In this document: positions 63,217 through 64,000 of the stretch, in pieces | Position numbering within the stretch: the first letter of the stretch is position 1 | How the letters are laid out: each line of letters begins with the position of its first letter | Source: Verrucomicrobiota bacterium | GTDB taxonomy: Bacteria; Verrucomicrobiota; Verrucomicrobiia; Chthoniobacterales; Chthoniobacteraceae | DNA: 64,000 bases | Direction: 5' to 3' | Assembly: GCA_009885995.1 (NCBI GenBank) | Contig: VFJQ01000001.1 | Coordinates: 1-64,000 of the forward strand | Position numbers and translations under genes: made by a program | Notes under the pieces: model-generated | Seen by the model: only the letters and a program-made list of their open reading frames with translations | What the model was told of the DNA's origin: nothing | The model's database searches: none

Positions 63217-63930
63217 ATGTCCGACTCCCAGCCTTACATCCTCATCCTCGAAGATAGCGAAGTGCTGACCCACGTGCTCTTGCAATGGTTCGCGCGGAAG
63301 TTTCCCGAGCGACTCGTCACGCAAGCCGCGACCGTGGCGCAGGCGTGCGAGGTGGCCGCTTCGGTCGAGGTTGATTTCGTGCTCGCCGATTTCAACCTGC
63401 CCGACGGCAACGGCCTCGACTTCGTCTGCGACTATTGCGCCACGCACCCGCTCGCGCAGTTCGTCATCATGACCGGCGTGCCGAACGCCGAGAAGGTGCG
63501 CGGCGAGATCGCCGGACTCGGCATGGTCGGCTTCCTCGAGAAGCCGCTGAACATGGCCGTGCTCGAGCGCGTGCTGCGCCAGCACCTCGGCCCGCCACCA
63601 AACGGCTTCCACGCCGAGCTCCGGTCCACACAGCCTTCCGAGATCCTCCAGCTCAAGTGCATGTCCGGCGCCACGACCGTGCTTGAGTTTCTCAACTCCG
63701 ACGGCGCGATCGGCCGCGCGCATCTCGAAAAGGGCAACATCATCCACGCCGAGACGCCCGGCGCCACCGGCCTCAACGCACTGGCCGAAATGGTAAGCTG
63801 GATCCGCGGCGGCGCGCGTGAACTCTCCGGCGTCGAGCCCCCCGCGGAGAAGACGATCGACGTGGCGTGGAGCATGGCCCTCATCGAATCCGCGCGCCTC
63901 TCCGACGAGGCCAAGGCCGAAGCGGTGTGA
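63217..63930 (+). CDS. Response regulator with DUF4388 (PATAN-like) domain
   Basis: The protein has 237 residues. The receiver domain (about 7-125) has the Asp in FVLADFNLPDGNGLDFV and a Lys in FLEKPLN. Residues about 130-230 form a DUF4388 domain with LRSTQPSEILQLKCMSGATT and GRAHLEKGNIIHAETPG. Such regulators are common in deltaproteobacteria and cyanobacteria and probably act by protein contact. It follows the hybrid kinase by 21 bp and overlaps the next gene. Confidence 0.9.
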   Translation: MSDSQPYILILEDSEVLTHVLLQWFARKFPERLVTQAATVAQACEVAASVEVDFVLADFNLPDGNGLDFVCDYCATHPLAQFVIMTGVPNAEKVRGEIAGLGMVGFLEKPLNMAVLERVLRQHLGPPPNGFHAELRSTQPSEILQLKCMSGATTVLEFLNSDGAIGRAHLEKGNIIHAETPGATGLNALAEMVSWIRGGARELSGVEPPAEKTIDVAWSMALIESARLSDEAKAEAV

Positions 63931-64000
63931 GGCTGCGCTGGTCCGACCTGTGGCGGTGGGAGGGCGCGATCGACCGCGGGCCGTATCTGCTGCTCGGGTG
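63927..64000 (+). CDS. Start of a DUF805-like membrane protein (cut by window end)
   Basis: The first 24 codons from a GTG overlapping the upstream stop (GTGTGA) read MRLRWSDLWRWEGAIDRGPY and continue to LLLG. The pattern of a W-D/E-G-x-I-x-R segment before the first helix is typical of DUF805-like membrane proteins. The rest lies outside the window. Confidence 0.5.
   Translation, partial: MRLRWSDLWRWEGAIDRGPYLLLG

Overview
The window reads as a high-GC, gene-dense bacterial chromosome segment, most likely from the Verrucomicrobiota (Chthoniobacterales-like). This is an inference from content, not a database match. The pointers are a TIM-barrel sugar isomerase fused to DUF1080, an S1/P1 nuclease, a NarX-like kinase with OB-fold-like sensor repeats, a long (405 aa) IspH, double-FHA and ABCG-type transporters, many GTG/TTG starts, and dispersed GTAGGG-headed palindromes. 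I saw no rRNA, tRNA, CRISPR array, prophage or transposase gene.

Layout. 1-12000: an exopolysaccharide-type region with two paralogous TPR proteins, an O-antigen-ligase-like polymerase, an initiating sugar transferase and a LuxR-type two-component system. Between the first TPR gene and the polymerase lies about 1.2 kb of non-coding repeats, including a 42-bp tandem array. 12000-19400: a toxin-antitoxin-like pair, a MacAB/LolCD-type exporter operon (ATPase, FtsX permease, HlyD adaptor), an S1/P1 nuclease and the TIM-barrel/DUF1080 protein. 19400-22430: a NifS-like cysteine desulfurase, a SprT-like peptidase, a Cys-rich protein and a ferredoxin. 22430-30430: SRPBCC protein, RlmN, secreted lamin-G-like protein, cupin, membrane protein, RelE/Phd pair, RapA and a secreted alpha/beta hydrolase. 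30500-38115: an ABC-F ATPase facing a minus-strand unit of ABCG half-transporter, polytopic membrane protein, degenerate ABC ATPase and squalene/phytoene synthase, then an AsmA-like protein. 38120-48240: glycosyltransferase-methyltransferase fusion, RluA-type synthase, zinc-ribbon/OmpA protein plus FHA-FHA-ABC transporter, EVE protein, lipase-maturation-factor-like protein, dienelactone hydrolase and DUF72 protein. 48230-57650: a minus-strand housekeeping unit (purE, purK, sua5, murJ, unknown), a second squalene-synthase-like gene coupled to a DUF362 gene, a peptidoglycan-binding protein, tyrS and a small exported protein. 57720-64000: an acyltransferase, an L,D-transpeptidase lipoprotein, ispH, a large hybrid histidine kinase, a DUF4388 response regulator and the start of a DUF805-like gene.

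The most distinctive signals are these: (1) REPIN-like elements, pairs of inverted GTAGGG-headed hairpins, in two families with compensatory stem changes. One copy is inserted in frame (exactly 90 bp) inside a membrane-protein gene, and two others supply the stop codons of neighbouring genes. (2) A 42-bp-period array of dyads in the TPR/polymerase intergenic region. (3) A translationally coupled membrane protein/ABC pseudo-ATPase/squalene synthase unit in which every canonical ATPase motif is lost.
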